A stretch of DNA of 64,000 nt from an uncultured Anaerolineae bacterium (GTDB lineage: Bacteria > Chloroflexota > Anaerolineae > Aggregatilineales > Phototrophicaceae). The notes beneath the pieces were generated by a model. It was not told the DNA's origin. It did no database searches and was given only the letters and a program-made list of their open reading frames with translations. The DNA lies in the NCBI GenBank assembly GCA_937944445.1, contig CALDYP010000011.1:62001-126000 (forward strand), given 5' to 3'. The first letter of the stretch is position 1. Every line of letters begins with the position of its first letter. The translations under genes and the position numbers were made by a program. Below, in pieces: positions 61,851 to 64,000 of the stretch.

Positions 61851-64000
61851 CTAGGCGAACTTGACCGCGTTTTGGAAGATCACGAGGCCGAGCTTGCCGC
61901 CTTCACCTCTATGATAGCGCGGATGCTGCCAGCCGAAGATATGGTTTTCAGGGTGTGGCATCAGTCCCATGACGTTGCCAGCGGGGTTGCACAGCGCGGC
62001 GATGTTCCAAGCGCTGCCGTTGGGGTTGGCAGGGTAGCTCGACAGCGCGCCGCTGTTTGCGTATTGGAGCGCAATCTGCCCTGACTGCCACAAGCGGCTG
62101 AGCGCCTCTTCGCTGCGGGCGACGACGCGGCCTTCCCCGTGCGCGACTGGGCAGAGGATTGGCTCCGTCAGCCCGTCGAGGAACAAGCTGGTGGTGTGCG
62201 CCACAGGCAGCAGCTCCACCCAGCGGCATTCGAAGTGGCCTGCCTCGTTGTAGGTCAGCGTGGCGCGGCGCTGGGTGCTGGGGGCAAAGTCGGCATCTGG
62301 CAGCAGCCCAGCCTTGATGAGCGCTTGGAAGCCGTTGCAGATGCCCAACACAGGCTTGCCCGCCGCGACGAACGCTTCAAGGTCAGCTTGTAGGTGATGG
62401 CGCAGATCGACCGCCCATAGCTGGCCCGCGCCCAGATCATCCCCATAGCTGAACCCACCCGGCAGCACCAGCAGATGATAGTCCCGCAGGCGAACGTCAC
62501 CTGCGATGATTTCGTTCATGTGGGCGACGCGCGTTTCAGCCCCGGCCACTTCGAGCGCGAGCGCTGCGTCATGGTCGCGGTTTGTGCCGTTGGCGTGCAA
62601 GATCAGCGCGATGGGGCGGCGCGCGCTGGCGGCGCGTGGGCGTGGGGGGCGCGCCTCGGCAGTGGGCAGCGTGACGTTGACTGCTGCTGGCTCAGGCGGG
62701 ACGCCCCACGCAGCGGCCAGCTCATCGACGGTAAGATGAACCAAGCGCGCCCCGCCGGATTGGATTGTCAGGGCGGGCGTTTGAGTGACCGCTCCGAGGC
62801 GTTGGTACGGTAGACCGTCAAACAACGTTTCAAACTCAGCGATGTGGTCAGTCGGCACGCTGACGACAAAGCGCCCGCAGCTCTCGCTCAGCAGGGAGGT
62901 GTGCGGGTCATTCGGCAAGACAATCATTGCTCCGAGCTGGCCGCCGATGCACATCTCTGCCAGCGTGACGAGCAGGCCGCCCTCGCTCAAGTCGTGGCAG
63001 GCGTTGACGTAGCCGCGCCGTATGGCTTGATGCAGTTGGCGCAACAGCGGCAGCGGGTCGCGGATAGGCTGCGGCACGGTTCCACCGCTGAGGCCGCGCA
63101 CGAGCAGCGCGTGGCTGCCGCCGAATTCGGCGCGCGTCTCCCCCAGCAGGTAGAGCGTGTCACCCGCCTGCTTGAGGTCGGCGCTGGCAGTGCGCTGCAC
63201 GTCGGGGACGATCCCCACTGCGCTGATGAGCAGCGTCCCCGGAATAGCGTGGCGCTGGCCGTCGGCGTCGGTGTATTCGTTGTTGAGGCTGTCCTTGCCG
63301 CTGATGAAGGGGGCGTTGTAAGCCAGCGCCGCGTCGTGGCAGCCTTTGGCGGTCATCACCAGCGTGCCGAGTCGATCCGGTAGGGTGGGGTTGCCCCAGC
63401 AGAAGTTGTCGAGGATAGCGACTTGATCAGGGTCCGCGCCGACCGCAACGAGGTTGCGGAAAGCCTCATCGACAGCCGCCCACGCCATCGCGTAGGGGTC
63501 CTCTCCGTACTGTGGGCAGATCCCCGCGCTGAGGGCTGCCCCGCGCACTTGGCCGTCTGCGTCGGCTTGGTGGCGCGTGCTGAGCGGGACGATCACCGCG
63601 CCGTCGTTGGGGCTGTGTTCCCCCATGCCGGCGTAGGGCTTGACGACTGTTCCGCTCTGTACCTCGTGGTCGTAAAGTCGCACGATCGGCTCTTTGCTGC
63701 GGATGTTGGGGTGCGCGAGCAGCGCTAGCAGCAGCGCGTTGTAGTCGTCGGGCGGCGGGATGGGCATGTTATCAGTTGGCGGGCGCTGCCAGTGAGCGGT
63801 CAAGCGGCGTGTGGGAATGCCCTCGTGCAGGAAGCCTATGTCCATCTGGCTGATTACCTGCCCTTGATAGCGGATGATCAGCGCGCCGTCGCCGGTGAAG
63901 GTTCCGATGCGAGTGGCTTCGACGTTTTGCCCGGCGCAGATGGCTTGAAAGCGCGGCCAGTGCGCGGGTGGAACCGCCAGCACCATGCGTTCCTGCGCCT
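61851..64000 (-). CDS. purL: phosphoribosylformylglycinamidine synthase, PurL with fused PurQ glutaminase (5' end beyond window)
   Basis: The open frame enters from the right edge, reading AQERMVLAVPP, so about 716 C-terminal residues are present. It converts FGAR to FGAM using glutamine and ATP. The PurL part has VKPYAGMGEHSPNDGAVIV, AWAAVDEAFRNLVAVGAD, FCWGNP, NAPFISGKDSLNNEY, EFGGSHALLV and CHDLSEGGLLVTLAEM. From about 480 residues into the visible part it continues into a class I glutaminase: LVLPGGFSYGDDLGAGQLW, nucleophile Cys in VLGICNGFQALIKAG, CPVAHGEGR and LMPHPENHIFG. Single-chain synthase, so no separate purQ is needed. First visible gene of the purine operon; promoter outside the window. 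Confidence 0.93.
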   Translation of the reverse strand, partial: AQERMVLAVPPAHWPRFQAICAGQNVEATRIGTFTGDGALIIRYQGQVISQMDIGFLHEGIPTRRLTAHWQRPPTDNMPIPPPDDYNALLLALLAHPNIRSKEPIVRLYDHEVQSGTVVKPYAGMGEHSPNDGAVIVPLSTRHQADADGQVRGAALSAGICPQYGEDPYAMAWAAVDEAFRNLVAVGADPDQVAILDNFCWGNPTLPDRLGTLVMTAKGCHDAALAYNAPFISGKDSLNNEYTDADGQRHAIPGTLLISAVGIVPDVQRTASADLKQAGDTLYLLGETRAEFGGSHALLVRGLSGGTVPQPIRDPLPLLRQLHQAIRRGYVNACHDLSEGGLLVTLAEMCIGGQLGAMIVLPNDPHTSLLSESCGRFVVSVPTDHIAEFETLFDGLPYQRLGAVTQTPALTIQSGGARLVHLTVDELAAAWGVPPEPAAVNVTLPTAEARPPRPRAASARRPIALILHANGTNRDHDAALALEVAGAETRVAHMNEIIAGDVRLRDYHLLVLPGGFSYGDDLGAGQLWAVDLRHHLQADLEAFVAAGKPVLGICNGFQALIKAGLLPDADFAPSTQRRATLTYNEAGHFECRWVELLPVAHTTSLFLDGLTEPILCPVAHGEGRVVARSEEALSRLWQSGQIALQYANSGALSSYPANPNGSAWNIAALCNPAGNVMGLMPHPENHIFGWQHPRYHRGEGGKLGLVIFQNAVKFA

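Overview
The window looks like a chromosomal segment of a Chloroflexota bacterium, probably of the Anaerolineae. This is inferred from gene content: very large Ser/Thr kinase proteins with WD40 or ATPase modules, secreted proteins with Pro/Thr-rich linkers, Tad-type pilus proteins, CcdA/TlpA thiol-redox genes, and many GT-C-like membrane proteins. Base composition is GC-rich and even. I see no insertion sequence, phage gene, CRISPR array, tRNA or rRNA. Packing is extremely tight: no stretch of 300 bases lacks a gene, most same-strand neighbours overlap by 1-26 bases or are a few bases apart, and all five convergent gene pairs overlap at their stop codons.

Layout. (1) 1-570 (-): N-terminal part of a P-loop NTPase that runs off the left edge. 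(2) 675-11920 (+): exopolysaccharide-type operon with a polyprenyl-phosphate sugar transferase, an O-antigen ligase/polymerase-like protein, five GT-C-like membrane proteins and one small soluble helical protein, followed by a PspA-like coiled-coil gene. (3) 13079-19863 (+): Tad-like surface locus (TadE-like, TadG/vWA-like, TadE-like with Pro/Thr linkers) behind a good candidate promoter. (4) 23009-19860 (-): thiol-redox operon with a CcdA-TlpA fusion, a second TlpA and a DUF2085 membrane protein. (5) 23440-23108 (-): a cupin with its own terminator. (6) 28834-23528 (-): UbiA-type prenyltransferase, small membrane protein, lipoprotein, a DHH-CBS-CCA nucleotidyltransferase fusion and a GNAT acetyltransferase. 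(7) 28973-31489 (+): M1-like lipoprotein peptidase and a membrane protein. (8) 35042-31486 (-): phosphoenolpyruvate carboxylase and a Nudix-like protein, divergent from a ComM/YifB AAA ATPase (35187-36722 +).

(9) 36714-42637: two divergent Ser/Thr kinase genes, one a 1637-residue kinase/STAND-ATPase/WD40 protein, sharing a promoter region that carries an inverted repeat. (10) 42634-46204: a small winged-helix-like protein (-), then a TMTC-like TPR membrane protein and glutamate formiminotransferase (+). (11) 46290-55119 (+): the most striking unit. A lone receiver, an ammonium-transporter/hybrid-histidine-kinase fusion, a second lone receiver and a Ser/Thr kinase-ATPase-TPR protein lie in one operon, followed by an MFS transporter. 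It reads as an ammonium-sensing phosphorelay joined to a Ser/Thr kinase branch. (12) 64000-56472 (-): de novo purine operon purL(Q)-purC-purF-purD-purM-purN, with purL cut by the right edge.

How they fit together: the envelope and surface genes (2, 3, 4, 7) build and mature extracellular polymers and proteins. The kinase and receiver genes (9, 11) are a dense signalling island. The purine operon, PEP carboxylase, CCA enzyme and ComM are housekeeping. Best candidates for new biology are the ammonium-sensor/kinase operon, the divergent kinase pair, and the Tad-like locus with a degenerate vWA domain and an EF-hand-like loop.
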